Shown in pieces: positions 11,452 to 23,353 of a stretch of 64,000 nucleotides of DNA; position 1 is the first letter of the stretch; every line of letters starts with the position of its first letter. A program made the translations under genes and the position numbers. The stretch comes from Pseudoips prasinana (taxonomy: Eukaryota; Arthropoda; Insecta; Lepidoptera; Nolidae). The stretch covers positions 23,862,330 to 23,926,329 of the forward strand of contig OX621245.1 in the NCBI GenBank assembly GCA_951640165.1, read 5' to 3'. The notes below the pieces were generated by a model. That model had not been told where the DNA came from, ran no database searches, and saw only the letters and a program-made list of their open reading frames with translations.

Positions 11452-12228
11452 ATTGACTACCTCGTCTGTCTAGGGATAGCATGTTCAAACGTAGATAAAG
11501 AGGTTACCTTGGGAGGGCTCTGTATTGCCCTCCCCTATTGCCGACTCCTGCCAGTCCGGCACAGCGACTGCGCCACAAAGAGATCGCTGTCTTCGCGGAG
11601 TTGCTTGCACGTGGCGGCAGTAGAGGTCACTTCTCATAATGCCACCGCAGTCTCGAGGGGAGTTGGGCTACCGGCTGCCATACCGCTGCGCCCCCGACAC
11701 CTCCTCCGTCTACGAGCGGGACGATTTCCCAATCCCGCTCGGCGGCGGCCTTATTCTGGAGCATGACTGCCTCACAGAAGGAGACCACGGCGTTCCATTT
11801 GGTGGAGTCACCTGCCAGCATCGCACCTACGATTACTGGTGGGGACAGATCCCGTCCGATCGCAGCGACCAGGACTCGCCTCTCCTCCAGCGTATGCGGG
11901 CTGAGTCCATGTCACTTCCGCAGTGGAGACACTGTGTCGTCGGTTCTCGGCCGATCCGGCTCAGATACTCACCGAAACAATATAATGAAGTCATGGGCTC
12001 AAATCCCGGGTCAGGCCAAAAAAAATCCATCGGTCCCGTACCTGGCCTCATTCAAGTCGTGTCGCTAGTCGTCACAACAGATCATGATGGTGATGGAATA
12101 GAAAGTCGGCCTGTGTTTGCGCACACACTTGAGCACTATAATATGTCCCACGCAGTCTCCATTGCGATTGGTCGCCGTGGCCGAAATCCGACCTAGAAGA
12201 CATTATTATTATGATTATTTATTATTAT
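11452..12228 (+). mobile_element. SINE-E insertion carrying an R1-like LINE fragment
   Basis: Bounded by the 9-bp duplication tacagtttc (11,443-11,451 and 12,229-12,237). The left edge has a tRNA-like ctcgtctgtctagggatagc. The right part has gggctcaaatcccgggtcag, gtcgtgtcgctagtcgtcac and an (att)n tail, as in SINE-E at 18,790. Between them lies LINE sequence in reverse orientation. Confidence 0.75.
11627..11980 (-). pseudogene. R1-clade LINE, C-terminal end of ORF2
   Basis: The minus strand reads FGEYLSRIGREPTTQCLHC, then GSDMDSA, a zinc-knuckle start. After a frameshift near 11,905 it reads HTLEERRVLVAAIGRDLS, VIVGAMLAGDSTKWNAVVSF and CEAVMLQNKAAAERD to a TGA at 11,627. CxxC, HTLEER and FCEAVM are the tail I recognise from R1-type LINEs of Lepidoptera, after the RNase H-like region. 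The 3' UTR (about 11,490-11,626) matches 18,165-18,330. Only the end of the element is present. The long plus-strand frame over the same DNA is a shadow of this GC-rich coding sequence. Confidence 0.75.
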
Positions 12229-13330
12229 TACAGTTTCTTTCAATAATGAATTATTGGCGTAGTATTAATAGATTATATAATACAGCTAAATAAGTATATA
12301 AAGATAGTTAGGTCAAAATTCTTCTTCTAAATTGAATCCTCTTTTTCGTGGCAAGCAAAACTGTGGACAGTGACGCTAGAAGAAGTAAGATAATACATAT
12401 AAAACGTCATATCTAGCGTAATTTTTAGCAGATCCCTTAGAATACATAACAAATACATATAACAATATTGATCCATACCTAACAGGATTATTACAGCTCT
12501 AATAACTTATTCAATAAAAAATGGACATGAAAATAAAAAATTACATTTATATTTTTATGGGTTGCAATAAACATTGCGATTTGAGTACAACATTTCACAA
12601 TCTGCAAATTGTCCAGGTATAATTTTTACCGGAATCCCAACTGTCCTAACATAACATTTCACGCATATCTGGACGCGCCCCGGGAATTCCGACAGATCAC
12701 TATGTATGTATGTGTTACATTACATTACCTTTCAATAATAAATTATTGGCGTGACATTACTAGATTACATAGCTATATTACCATATATAGTTCGGTAAAA
12801 ATTCTTCTACTAAATTGCATCCACTTTATCGTGTCAAGCGAAACCGTGTTCAGTTACGCTAGCTAGAAGAAATAATCATATCTACCTCAAATTATTGAGC
12901 AGTTCTCTTTCCATACATAACAAATACATATAACAATATTGATCCATGCCAAACAAGATTGTTCCAGGTTTAATATTTAATTGAGTAAAACATAGATATT
13001 AAAATAAATATTTATATTTAAATAAAGTATAACAACTTTGCGGTTTGAGTACAACATTGCATGATCTGCAAATTGTCCAGGTATCATTTTCACCGGAATC
13101 CCAACGGTCCTAACATAACATTTTACGCATAACTGGCTCCCCTGGGAACTCCAACAGAAAAGGTATTTTCACTATCTTACAGTTTCTTTCAATAATAAAT
13201 CATTGGTGTAACATTGCTAAGATAGTTCGCTTAAATTCTGCTTCTAAATTGCATGCTCTCTACGTGCAAAACGAAACCACACTCAGAGTCATGTGAGAAA
13301 TGTAAATAAGATGTTTTTCAAATTGTAAAA

Positions 13331-14007
13331 CCGCATATCTACCGCCACTAGGTAGCACTTACCTACTCGAATTCCAGAGACATACAATATTCTAAACCTT
13401 ACTCCATATAAAGAATATTTAAAACGGAGATGGTACATACATACAGCTTGAGACTACTTTTAAATATAACAAAATAATTAAGCAGGAGGACTTCTTTTGT
13501 TTTTGTCTTCAAATTAAGAGGAGGTCGCATCTCATTATTTCATTTCATTCAAATATTTTGCCACAATTCTATTTATATTTTTTTATATTCCTTAAAACTA
13601 AAAATTCGTTAAACTTTTGATCGAAATACTTTCGGTACGAAACAACAGGTGTTTATCCAGTCACAATATATTTTTTTCTATAGATTAATTATTACTTCAC
13701 TTATAAACGAAATATGGATTAAAACTTATGCCGTTATGCTCGATGCTGGTAGTTCGGTCGTCGTACCATCAAGCAGCAGATATAATATTCACCCATGTTA
13801 AACTGTTTTGCATGGCCCGGAGTACCTACCTTGGAGCAGGGCAACTAGGGTTTCGAAAGGCTTTCTTTTCACATTATCCATATATGGATTGTGTTATAAG
13901 AAAAGCCCGTTAGTTATTGATGCCCAAGCCATGTTATATCTGTATTCGTAAGAACTGGGGTAAAGATTACTGCAGATAAGAATTACAATTTGTTCATCTT
14001 TAATGAT
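13331..14007. other. No recognisable feature
   Basis: AT-rich; one 61-codon frame (13,728-13,913) without motifs. Confidence 0.5.
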
Positions 14008-14100
14008 CAAATATCTTGAGACAACTAACACACTGCCATCTGATCCCAAACTAGACAAACTCTGCAACTACTATGGCATCCCCAAATAAGTGATATACAA
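14008..14100 (-). mobile_element. SINE-C fragment (3' part)
   Basis: ttgagacaactaacacactg, ccatctgatcccaaactaga, matching the complement of the SINE-C 3' end. The Helitron at 14,102 abuts it. Confidence 0.7.
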
Positions 14101-14101
14101 C

Positions 14102-14225
14102 CTACTAAATATTATAAACGCGAAAGTTTGTAAGTATGGATGGATGTTTGTTACTCTTTCACGTATAAACTACTCAATGGATTTTAATGAAATTTAACGC
14201 GGGTAAAACCGCGGGGCACAGCTAG
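14102..14225 (+). mobile_element. Short Helitron, internally deleted
   Basis: ctactaaatattataaacgc, then ggattttaatgaaatttaac, gcgggtaaaaccgcggggca, cagCTAG. Confidence 0.85.
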
Positions 14226-14665
14226 TGCTTATATATTTTAAATAAATAGATAAATTACACTCATGTTCAGAGTGGGGACCTCTGGCTTAACAGTCAGGGA
14301 CACTAATCACTAACCCAACTGAACAATTCGTATCATGCATTGCTGGAACATAACACCATACCCCACAAAGTTTGTGACACAAATGGTATCAGTCAAACTT
14401 TGCAACCTGAACCACCTCCCATTGTAAGGACCACAGCTCTGAGGATCTTACTAATACCCAAGGCCAAAACATTAAATATTCTATAAGATACAACCACCGA
14501 CGAGCTTCTTTACCAAGGAATGGTGTGCAACCTTAAATGTTTCGCCCGTTTAGCATTACGAGTTACAAATGTGAAAGTATTCGACATATTTCGTATTAGT
14601 AGAAGAGCGATTATTACGAAATTTGAAACTCAAGGCCACAGGATTAAATAATATAATATAATAAT

Positions 14666-14915
14666 ATCCTGGGACATTATTCACACACGGTTATCTGATC
14701 CCAAACTAAGCAGAGCTTGTACTATGGAAACCAGAAAACTGATATACAACATATACTATTTTTCTTTTGTAAATACATACTTATATAGATAGTTTACACC
14801 CACACTCAGGACAAACAGCCATGTTCATGCACACATATATTTGTCCCGGGTGGGAATCGAACCCACGACCTCCGGCGTGAAAGGCAGCGTATCTACCAAC
14901 CACGCCAACAGGCCC
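14666..14915 (-). mobile_element. SINE-B copy, full length
   Basis: atcctgggacattattcaca to the head (complement of gtagatacgctgcctttcac) with B box gggttcgattcccacc on the minus strand. Confidence 0.85.
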
Positions 14916-15062
14916 GTAAGTAATATTCTATAAGATAGAACCCCCGTCCAACTGCTTATCAAAGAAAAGTGTAACCTTTCTTAAATGTTTTACCCGTTTA
15001 GCACTACGAGCTTACAGACATAATATTGAGTCGAATTATTATAGCATTCGACATATTTCGTA

Positions 15063-15239
15063 CTAGCTGTGACCCGCGGTTTTATCCGCGTTAGACTTTA
15101 TAAATAATAATAGCCTATGTGTTATATAGATATATTAGCTATATTACTACAAAGTTTCATCAAAATTCGGACGGTAGTTTTTGCGTGAGAGAGTAAAAAA
15201 CATTCACACTCACAAACTTTCGCCTTTATAATATTAGTG
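15063..15239 (-). mobile_element. Short Helitron, ends CTAG
   Basis: ctagctgtgacccgcggttt, atccgcgttagactttataa, tttcatcaaaattcggacgg, actttcgcctttataatatt. Confidence 0.85.
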
Positions 15240-15634
15240 TGATGAAGAAGAGCGATTATTTCGAATTTTTTGTAGCCTTCGGATCCTGCAAGTTTAATAA
15301 TAATGCCACGGACCAATTTATGCCGGCTGACGGTAGATGTCTAGTAGATTTTTTATCAGTCAACTAAGGTACGAAACGTGATAAGGAAAATTCGAACGTC
15401 CCCTTCGTAATTACGCTGCTAAATATAAGCTAATTGGATTACACAGATTTTTGTTAATTCAAAAAGGTAATTAAGTAGAAAGAAAAAAAAGTAAATAATG
15501 TCGTCTTTTTCTCTTGAAGTCGACTCAAACAAATTATCGGATTCTAAATAACATACAGGGTTGTTTATATTATATTACTTTATACTTAGTCATAACAAAA
15601 CCTTACACTGATTGCTCTGTTAGTGGTGCATAAG

Positions 15635-15691
15635 AAACTAAACACATTTTTTGCAAATGTTCTATACATTTGAAAAAAATGTGTTTAGTTT
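15635..15691. repeat. Inverted repeat, arms 26 bp
   Basis: gaaactaaacacattttttgcaaatgt-type arm at 15,635-15,660 pairs, with minor mismatches, with 15,666-15,691 across tctat. Confidence 0.85.
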
Positions 15692-15711
15692 ATTACGCGT
15701 TATATGCCCAA

Positions 15712-15910
15712 CAATCATCATCATTATTTCGGCTGAATGACCTCTACTGCTAGACAAAAGCATTTCCCAAGAATGGGTGGATATGCCACAATGCTTAGTT
15801 AGCGATTGCAGATTGCTGGTGATAACCGAGAGATGCTGTTGCCCGTTCGCACGTTCCCTCGAGACGACTCCCGCCCCTGTAGGACCACCACATCTCACCC
15901 TGTAGAGATG
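15712..15910 (-). mobile_element. S-family SINE, diverged
   Basis: Reverse copy: tail atcatcatcattatttcggc, gacctctactgctagacaaa, then gcccgttcgcacgttccctc and acatctcaccctgtagagat; many substitutions. Confidence 0.7.
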
Positions 15911-17329
15911 AGGTGGTGGATTTGTGTAATTCAGATGTTTTGATACAAATATATAATAATAACATTTAATTTGTACCTTAATATAGACAGAACCATTCGA
16001 CAATATGTAGTAAAAATATAGTTAAAATTTAAAATTTTGATAAATAAACCTACACATGATCCTTGACAATAACTTAATTTAAGTTAGTTAAATATCGTTA
16101 CTGTTATAAAATAAATCTTATTGTAAATTATTTCCTACAAACCGTGTACCTAAATATCTATATGTACCTATAAATAATTATAAACTAATTATATATTACT
16201 ACGAATATGTTCTGACTATTTACAAGCGCTTTTTTAAAGTCTACGTGAATAAAAACCTTTTTTATTTTATATTTTATTTTTTTTATAAATATACTGCCAA
16301 GAAGGTAAACCACATGGGCCCTCTGTTGGTAATTTTTATATTTAATGGGCTTGAGCTGAACCACCAGCCGAGCCAGCGACGAAAACTCATTTCTTCAGCG
16401 TTCTTCTCTCTACTGCTTTCGACATGCCTTTTGCTCGTGTATTTTTTTGCCACGTCATTAGTTGCGTTCAACAACACTTTGCACTGTTTTCTTTGTCGCT
16501 ATTCTTACCAAATTTTCCTCTTTCGGTGGTCTATAGTTGTTTGCACAGTCCATAATATGGCTGTCAATTCCTTAATTTCTGATAATCAGTAATCAAATAA
16601 TTTTAAATATTTCTGAAAAGACGTCGTTCGGAAGCGCATTCCACTGACTGGCCGTGCATAGTATCAAAGATAAAACAAGTAGGTAAATGTGATGCTTGCG
16701 ACACATATGTTGTCATGGCATTAATTCTGATGAGATCTGGTGAAATTATTCGCACTCAGAACCACAGCATTAAATTAATAGTGCTGTTATTTGTATTCAA
16801 TAACATGGAAGCAGTATTTCCCTAGTAGAGTTGCTCATACAGCAATGACACGCTGTATTCTAACTAACGTTTAAACTGAAAAACAGCTTTTAGGGCTTAC
16901 GCTTTTAGCTTTTTACGGCTCAGTATCACCCTGTGTAAATTATTATTGCGATCTACCAACATCGTTTCAAGGTAATTTATTTATTGGCATGAACTGTCAA
17001 ATGCAGGAAATATTTCACGATTGGAACAATTGAACATTTGGGTAGTATGGACTGTTTTCAGCAATGACAAGTTAAGTAATCAAACACTATATGTTTTTTA
17101 AACCCCGTCCAAAAAGAGTGGTACAACCGGTAAATAATGGAAACAGTATGACCTCTGCTTCATCGAATCGGCTGTTCCTTATAAAGTACTCATATGCTTT
17201 ATATATTCATGTGATTAGTGATTACGTCACCACAACCGCGACCCATTGATGCACGGAAAAGTTACTAAAATATTGTGGTTACACAACTTAAGGCTGCCTA
17301 GGTACGTGTTATGTGCATAACGTCTACGA
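15911..17329. other. No recognisable gene
   Basis: Contains a 115-codon plus-strand frame (16,245-16,592) rich in Phe, Leu and Ser, in a GC-richer patch with an overlapping reverse frame. No family recognised; probably a decayed repeat. Confidence 0.4.
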
Positions 17330-17735
17330 TCGTTTGTAAGCGTTCCAAGCGCAAAAAAAATGCATCAGAGCCATTGGTGGCATTCCTCCTTGGGAATCAT
17401 GCAAGCCTTTATTCGTCAATCTGAAACTACTGACTCTACCATGTATGTACATATTTGAGTGCGCTAAATATGTTCGCCAACACCCCAATCTATTTAAAAG
17501 CTGCAGAGAAGTATCCACGTAATACAAGGCATCCAGATAGAATAGTTCTACCTAGAGTTCCACGAACAACTATGTATAAAAAAAAAATTACTATATGTGT
17601 TGATGTATTTTCAATAAAATACCAATAGAAATTAAGTATCTAAGATATCAACTATTCTGTAAGACACTACGACTATGGCTAATTAAAAAAATGTTTTATT
17701 CTATTGATGAATTTCTGAAATCAAATGCAATATAA
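17330..17735 (+). pseudogene. Jockey/CR1-like LINE reverse transcriptase, C-terminal part
   Basis: From 17,335 the plus strand reads AFQAQKKCIRAIGGIPPWE, SCKPLFVNLKLLTLPCMYIF and ECAKYVRQHPNLFKSC, the thumb and post-RT region of this LINE group, to a stop near 17,520. A shifted frame continues NTRHPDRIVLPRVP. A further one ends with NKIPIEIKYLR and MFYSIDEFLKSNAI before a stop near 17,735. The upstream RT palm is not seen. Non-functional. Confidence 0.82.
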
Positions 17736-18129
17736 AATTACATCTTACCGATCCCTACATAAATATTATTCTTTTTTGTTTACTATCTTTTTTTTACTTT
17801 AACATTTTGACAATGTTATCTTTTTAAATTTCGATTGTCACAAATAATTTTATATTGACTTTGAAATAGATCTGATGTCCTATATTTTTGATTTTTATTT
17901 ATTCGTAATTTAAATCATACTAGAAATTATTATAATTATATTGTTGACTTTACTTTATTTAATAATGCTTGTGATGTATTTTATCAAAATTATGTAATTT
18001 ATTAAACTTTAAATGATTCATATTACCAATATAAAATTGCATGTCAATCTTATAACTAAGGATTCGGAGTTATAATATTTTACCAAGACTTGTCATGTAC
18101 CAACACTTTAACCAATAAATGATTATAAG

Positions 18130-18530
18130 TCGATGCGGGCTAGTGACTTCGTGCTCCTCGGTTGCCAGATTAGGTATAGATAAAGGGGGCTGCGGTGGAA
18201 GTATGAGAAGTGTCCTCTACTGCCGCCACGTGCAAGCACCTCCGGGAAGACAGCGATCTATTTGTGGCGCAGTCGCTGTGCCGGAATGGCAGGAGTCAGC
18301 AATAGGGGAGGGTAATCCATTACCCTCTTAGGGTACGTGTCACGACCATCTGGGACATGGTGCAAAAGGGGGGCTCCGTAGCAGTATATCCGCGTTCCCG
18401 GGCTCCTCCCATCAAGCGAAGTCCACGGCAGGTTAGGTTTAGTCGGTGCGAGTCAGACCCGCAGACCCGCAGACACTTTTTGCGGGTGGCATGCGTAGGC
18501 ATTCCCCCTGCCTTATCAAAAAAGAGGTGT
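18130..18530 (+). mobile_element. R1-like LINE 3' end and 3' UTR
   Basis: gcggtggaagtatgagaagt, ctgccgccacgtgcaagcac and gcgcagtcgctgtgccggaa match the complement of 11,490-11,640. It continues with cggtgcgagtcagacccgca and gcgggtggcatgcgtaggca and an A-rich end. Too little coding sequence remains for an ORF. Confidence 0.65.
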
Positions 18531-18789
18531 AGATAATATTGAGGGAAGATACCAAATAATCTTATCAGACTATTCGCATTCTGTCTTGACTATTTCATCA
18601 TACAAACCCCGTCCTGCTTTTATTGAAAGAAATTTATAAATTACATTTAAATTATTCTAGTCTCGTATGAAGAGAATTGCGACTCATGCTAAATTCACTT
18701 TAATCAAACAAACAGCAGAACTAATGTAATACGAAGGACGTGTACAATTACACTCATGACTCATGTTTACTTTAAAAATATTATTATAT

Positions 18790-19080
18790 GATTGCTTCGT
18801 TGGTCTAGCAATAACGAGGTCCTGGGTTCAAATCCCGGTCGGGCCAAATGTGCTTTTGGGATTTTTCTGTAAAAAGAAAAAATTCTTAGTATCATCCCAA
18901 AGTCTAGAATTTGGCGGTGTTATACCCCTTCCCTCGGAGAGCACGTAAAGCCCTCGGTCCTGTCGGTACCTGACCTCTTTTCGGTCGTGTCGCTAGCCGT
19001 CCCATCGGATTATGAGAGTACACGATACTATGTCCCGCGCAGACAGACAGAGAAATTCGGCTAGGACGACATTATTATTA
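18790..19080 (+). mobile_element. SINE-E copy
   Basis: tRNA-like head gcttcgttggtctagcaata and gggttcaaatcccggtcggg, body gtcgtgtcgctagccgtccc, tail (att)n at 19,066-19,080. Confidence 0.75.
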
Positions 19081-19439
19081 CTTTTAAAATATTGTAACGA
19101 TTTCTGCTGAAGGAGTTATTCACATTCAATGCAGCATAATCCATAAGTAAATTGTATGGCAATATTTTAGATACAGTTCGGCAATTTAAAATAATGTTCG
19201 TTCTTATACGTTCACGTATTCAGACGTGAACGGCAATCTCGTATAAATATTAGATGCTGGCTTTACTGCGCCAGTATTTGCGTTTGCCAAGCAACAGTAG
19301 CAAGGCAATAACGTTGAAATTTCAGGACGTACCTTTGGCTAATAGAATTTTCATTTCAATAGCAATTGCTGAAAAGGGATGGTCAGGTATAAATGTTAGA
19401 CAAAAGTGTGGGGTACATTGTTGAAGAAGGCTGACGGGT
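19081..19439. other. No recognisable feature
   Basis: AT-rich intergenic DNA left of the 234-bp direct repeat. Confidence 0.5.
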
Positions 19440-19853
19440 GATAACATTGTTAGGGCGTTTGTTTTACTGCTCACGTCTTCGGAAGGAAGGTACAGATATG
19501 TTTCATTGAACATACTGATAAGGTATTTATCCGACGTTTACGGTATTATCTTTGTTATACAGTTCACGGCGTTCTAAATTTGAAAAGAGATACGTTCCAA
19601 ATTTAAAAAGAAAGTATAAAACATTAGTTTTATGGAGCAAGATAGAAATTTTGTTTTCTAGTCATAGCCAGTTGATAACATTGTTAGGGCGTTTGTTTTA
19701 CTGCTCTCGTCTTCGGAAGGAAGGTACAGATATGTTTCATTGAATATACTGGTATATCCGACGTTTACGGTATTATCTTTGTTATACAGTTCACGGCGCT
19801 CTAAATTTAAAAAGAGATACGTTCCAAATTAAAAACGCGGTATAAAACATTAC
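19440..19853. repeat. Direct repeat, spacing 234 bp
   Basis: gataacattgttagggcgtt begins copies at 19,440 and 19,674. They stay similar for about 180 bp (cttcggaaggaaggtacaga, atccgacgtttacggtatta, ttacagttcacggcg region) with a few substitutions and a short deletion in copy 2. Confidence 0.9.
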
Positions 19854-20119
19854 CAAATTCAAAAAATTATATTTACTTCTATAATTTTTTGCAGTATAAC
19901 ATATGAAATAAAAATAAATTAAGTGGAAAGATAAGTTAAATCTAGGCAAAGTGTAGTTTTTAGTAATATACCTTACACGTAATAATAACGGCGCGCGCGA
20001 CGTATCTGTGAGCACAATCAATTTAATTTTAAATAATTGGGTATATCCGAGATTTTCCTACTCAGCAACAATGTGTGTTATTTTAAGGTACAGAGCAATT
20101 CAGTTTTCACTTTGTAAGT

Positions 20120-20650
20120 CGAAATAAATCCCTTGCCGTAATTCCAAACCTATTCGAAAACAAAATTAAATGCTCTTTCCAATTTAATTTCGATACAGCT
20201 ACATAAAAGAAAGAAAATGAAGTACGAAATTGCATTTAACACAAATCCGATCTCGCAGTCTGTTTTTCATCTAAACGTGCAAGTAATTGAAATTCAATGG
20301 TTGAGTAACTCGCCGCGCTATTAACACGACACCACGTGTTACAGGTTCGGTCCTGCACCGAACCACTATTAGTGTGATCCATATATAAAATATTACTTAC
20401 TAGCTGTGCCCCGTAATTACACCCGCGTCAAACTTTATAAATTATGTGTGCCTATGTGTTAATCCATGGTGGCAGCTAACTCCATACCAAATTTTATGAA
20501 AAGGGCTACAGTCGTTTATAAGTGAAGAAGTAACAAACATACACACTCACACACTCATGATCGACTTTATAATATTAGTGCGATTAAGCCGTGTGGTTTC
20601 CGGCGCCACCCCATACCATGCCGCGGTTGTCGTAAAAGGCGACTAAGGGA
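20120..20650 (+). repeat. Dispersed repeat (partner at 47,105), interrupted by a Helitron
   Basis: Order: ccttgccgtaattccaaacc, attaaatgctctttccaatt, agactgc-containing tract near 20,255 (complement), ggttcggtcctgcaccgaac, [Helitron], ttaagccgtgtggtttccgg, gtcgtaaaaggcgactaagg. The last part is a known type of LINE 3' UTR motif in Lepidoptera. Confidence 0.8.
20400..20579 (-). mobile_element. Short Helitron inside the 20,120-20,650 repeat
   Basis: Reverse copy: CTAG at 20,400, ccgcgtcaaactttataaat near the 3' end, gactttataatattagtg at the other end. It is absent from the partner repeat at 47,105-47,460. Confidence 0.85.
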
Positions 20651-21364
20651 TACACCGGGTGGTCGGGCAGCAGCACCACCTGTGTACTAGCTACTGCTTA
20701 ACTGCGGTCGCCAACTCGCATGCCAAGCGCGGTGACTACAGCAAACCCCTCCAAATAGCAGCGCTATTGAAACCGTTGGGGGAGGCCTATCTCCAACTGT
20801 GAACGATATCAGGCTGATGAGGATCATGAAGTATTTGCCTCACTCTTATAATGCGATCACATACACAAACCGATTATTCGTACTCGTCGGACGAGAGTAC
20901 GACCGCGAACGCGTCGCGACCACCAACGCCCTCCATGACCCTTAGTTTGCATATCGTATCGATAAAAAGCCCCCTCAACGCACAAAACTCCCTAAAATGA
21001 TGATCTTGCCCTCTCTCCGCCAGTAATCGCCCAGAGTCGAGGTTCGAACCCCACAGGGGGTGCCCTATAGTCCGGTGAAGTAGTGAAAGCCTCCTAGGCT
21101 AACTATAGAGTCTAGTCAAAAAAAAGAAAAAAGGTATCTCTATCCAACACGACCGGGTTGAGATCAGTCGCAGGACCAGCTATGCGTACTCTTCAAGGCA
21201 CACAGTTATAACCCTGTGCCTTGCCTCTACTAAAGAAAATTTTGTAGAGGTAGGGCATAGCGTTCATTCGCTCAAAGAGCAGCCCGACTGGGGAAGTACC
21301 TCCACCTTACAGAAGACACTCCTTAATAATAATGTTGTGTTTCTGAGTGTGAGTAAGGTCGCCA
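20651..21364. other. Repeat-like GC-richer stretch, unclassified
   Basis: gggaggcctatctccaactg and gaggttcgaaccccac look like LINE/SINE 3' debris, but I cannot assign a family. Confidence 0.35.
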
Positions 21365-21540
21365 GAGCTCATTGGGGTGGGGGAAGGTTCAGCAACACTT
21401 GTGTGCTGACTTTTTAAGGCCGGCAACGCACCCGCGACACCTCTGGTGTTGCGAGTGTCCATGGGCGGCGGTGATCACTTACCATCAAGTGACCCAGTTG
21501 CTCGTTTGTCACCCTCTGATATAAAAAAAAATAGTAAAAA
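21365..21540 (+). mobile_element. LINE or SINE 3' end (lepidopteran ggccggcaacgcac type)
   Basis: Contains aaggccggcaacgcacccgc, ggtgttgcgagtgtccatgg, gcggcggtgatcacttacca and cagttgctcgtttgtc, then an A-rich tail. I know this 3' end from lepidopteran LINE families; no coding part is present. Confidence 0.6.
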
Positions 21541-22128
21541 TAACACAGCCAACTTCCAGACTTCAGGCTGTAACTGGGTGTTTTTCTTGCCAGAAACACT
21601 TGTAGGCTTGACTAAAATATTAACGGTTGAACACTCTGCCGCCACAAAGCAGTTGAGGACATAAATGCAGGGCTGATACTTTGCCCATAAGAATGAATAA
21701 CCTTAGGCACAAGACCGCTATTTTTTGTCGGGAGTTCAACATTTCATTTCGTCAACCCATCAAACATAGTAGGAAGTCGAAAGCAAACACGTACTTGATA
21801 ATAAATTCTGATCATGTATAATCCCGAGCGAGCTACAGGTTCCAAAATCGAACGTAACGTTTAATACTAACATTTCTAACGTGTTCACCGATAACGTCAC
21901 GTCACATGACAAAAGTTTTTTTGACAAAAAATTTACTAATTTTTTTTTAGGTTCGGCTTTACAGGTCGCTAATATACGGACTTGCAGATCGTTACGAACC
22001 GGTGAGTGTGGATGGCTATGAACGCTACATTCGCTGATTGGACGTGTAGTATTTAAATCCAGCATTGCTCTAGCGATATATGACATTATCATTAGTGTTT
22101 ATCATCCAAGATGGAACAATAAATTTTA
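21541..22128. other. No recognisable gene
   Basis: Frames here lack motifs. The piece 22,230-22,280 (complement of ttttagggacgttttgtg) resembles 51,270-51,300, so it may be a dispersed repeat. Confidence 0.4.
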
Positions 22129-22169
22129 ACTCGGTCACAAAATCGCCCTCGCCGATTTTGTGACCGAGT
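22129..22169. repeat. Perfect 17-bp inverted repeat, 7-nt loop
   Basis: actcggtcacaaaatcg at 22,129-22,145 pairs exactly with 22,153-22,169. Confidence 0.93.
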
Positions 22170-22641
22170 CCTAAGTTTTCATTCTTGTCGGTGAAATGCG
22201 CCCACCGATCCCCAATCGGACTAAAAGACCGCGTCTTCACATATTCACCTAGACCACAGTTGCACAAAACGTCCCTAAAAATGACCCCTGTCACGTATCT
22301 CTACGGCAGTGACTGCCAAGTGCCAAGCATCGGTTGCAATCCCAACGAAATGCCATTTAGCATGGGAAACATAGTTTGTAGTCTAATTTTCCATTTGAAG
22401 ACATATTATTCTTGTGAAAGATAAGAAAATAATTCGCGTAAATAATAATCTTACCGTAAGTTCCGTCATGGAGTCTTGACGCATAATTACTTAACCAACC
22501 GGGAAAATAGAAAGGAAACACCAAGATAGTAATCAACGAACAAAACGATGAAATACGACCCAACCCAAGAGACTTCGAAAAACACAGTAACGCAAATGTA
22601 ATAAAATTGCATTAAAACAAATCTGAAACATTAATTAGATA

Positions 22642-22876
22642 GGTCACCGTAGCCTAGTTGGTAGTGCTCCTGCCTACGAAGCTGGTGGTCCTGGGTTCGA
22701 ATCCCGGTAAGTGCAAATATTTGTGTGATGAGCACGAATATTTGTTTCTGAGTCATGGATGTTTTCTATGTATTTAAGTATTTATCTAACTATATAAGTA
22801 TATATATCGTCGCCTGGTACCCATAGTACAAGCTTTGCTTAGTTTAGGGCTAGGATGATCTGTGTGACATTGTCTC
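22642..22876 (+). mobile_element. SINE-A copy, full length
   Basis: Head gtagcctagttggtagtgct, B box gggttcgaatcccgg, body ttgtttctgagtcatggatg, end tttgcttagtttagggctag. Reference copy of the family. Confidence 0.88.
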
Positions 22877-22880
22877 TATA

Positions 22881-23130
22881 TCTATACCTACATATAATAA
22901 AATCGTAGGAAAGTCGAAACTGTACATTGAGTATTTTTTAAAAAGGATACTTGGGGCGTGATCTACAATCGATATCTAAGCCAAAAATATAGTTTTTAGA
23001 ATTTTTGTCTGTGTGTCTGTTTGTCTGTATGTATGTCCGGGCTAAACTCAAAAAGTACTGCATGGATTAACTTCAAATTTTGCATGAATATTACGAAGAG
23101 GTCGGGTCAACATATAGGCTACAAATTATA
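22881..23130 (+). mobile_element. Long-class Helitron, 3' end missing
   Basis: tctatacctacatataataa, gtgatctacaatcgatatct, gtccgggctaaactcaaaaa; ends near tataggctacaaattat without the CTAG hairpin. Confidence 0.8.
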
Positions 23131-23353
23131 AAAAAAAGATACATAGATCAATTTTCAAGTTTAATTTGCCATAGATCGTCATTTGACGACCACGGTAGTA
23201 AACCTGCCTTCTGATCCGAAGGTTGTGGGTTGTGGTGGAACAGTATCTGATATCATCGAGAAACAAATCCACAGTGTGTGTGTGAAATAAAATATTACTG
23301 AAACGTTGCATGACCAATTAAGGTTAATTATAAAATTATGATTAAGTAAGGTT

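Larger units (their letters stand above)
11190..13330. repeat. Decayed tandem triplication, unit about 470 bp
   Basis: aacaatattgatccat recurs at 12,461 and 12,932 (471 bp apart), with a related start near 11,197. Shared landmarks per unit: tgcaaattgtccaggtat, acagtttctttcaataat, attcttct(t/a)ctaaattg. Unit 1 is split by the insertion 11,452-12,228. Confidence 0.88.

Noticed and set aside
11639..12196. 185-codon plus-strand frame
   Set aside because: It is antisense to the R1-like LINE tail and runs into SINE-E; no family motif.
16245..16592. 115-codon plus-strand frame
   Set aside because: Low-complexity hydrophobic start, no motif, competing reverse frame; kept only as an unassigned stretch.
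22642..22720. tRNA genes at SINE heads (also 50,711, 30,052, 321 and others)
   Set aside because: A- and B-box-like sequences are followed by a shared non-tRNA body, and no clean cloverleaf or anticodon arm is kept; they are SINE heads.
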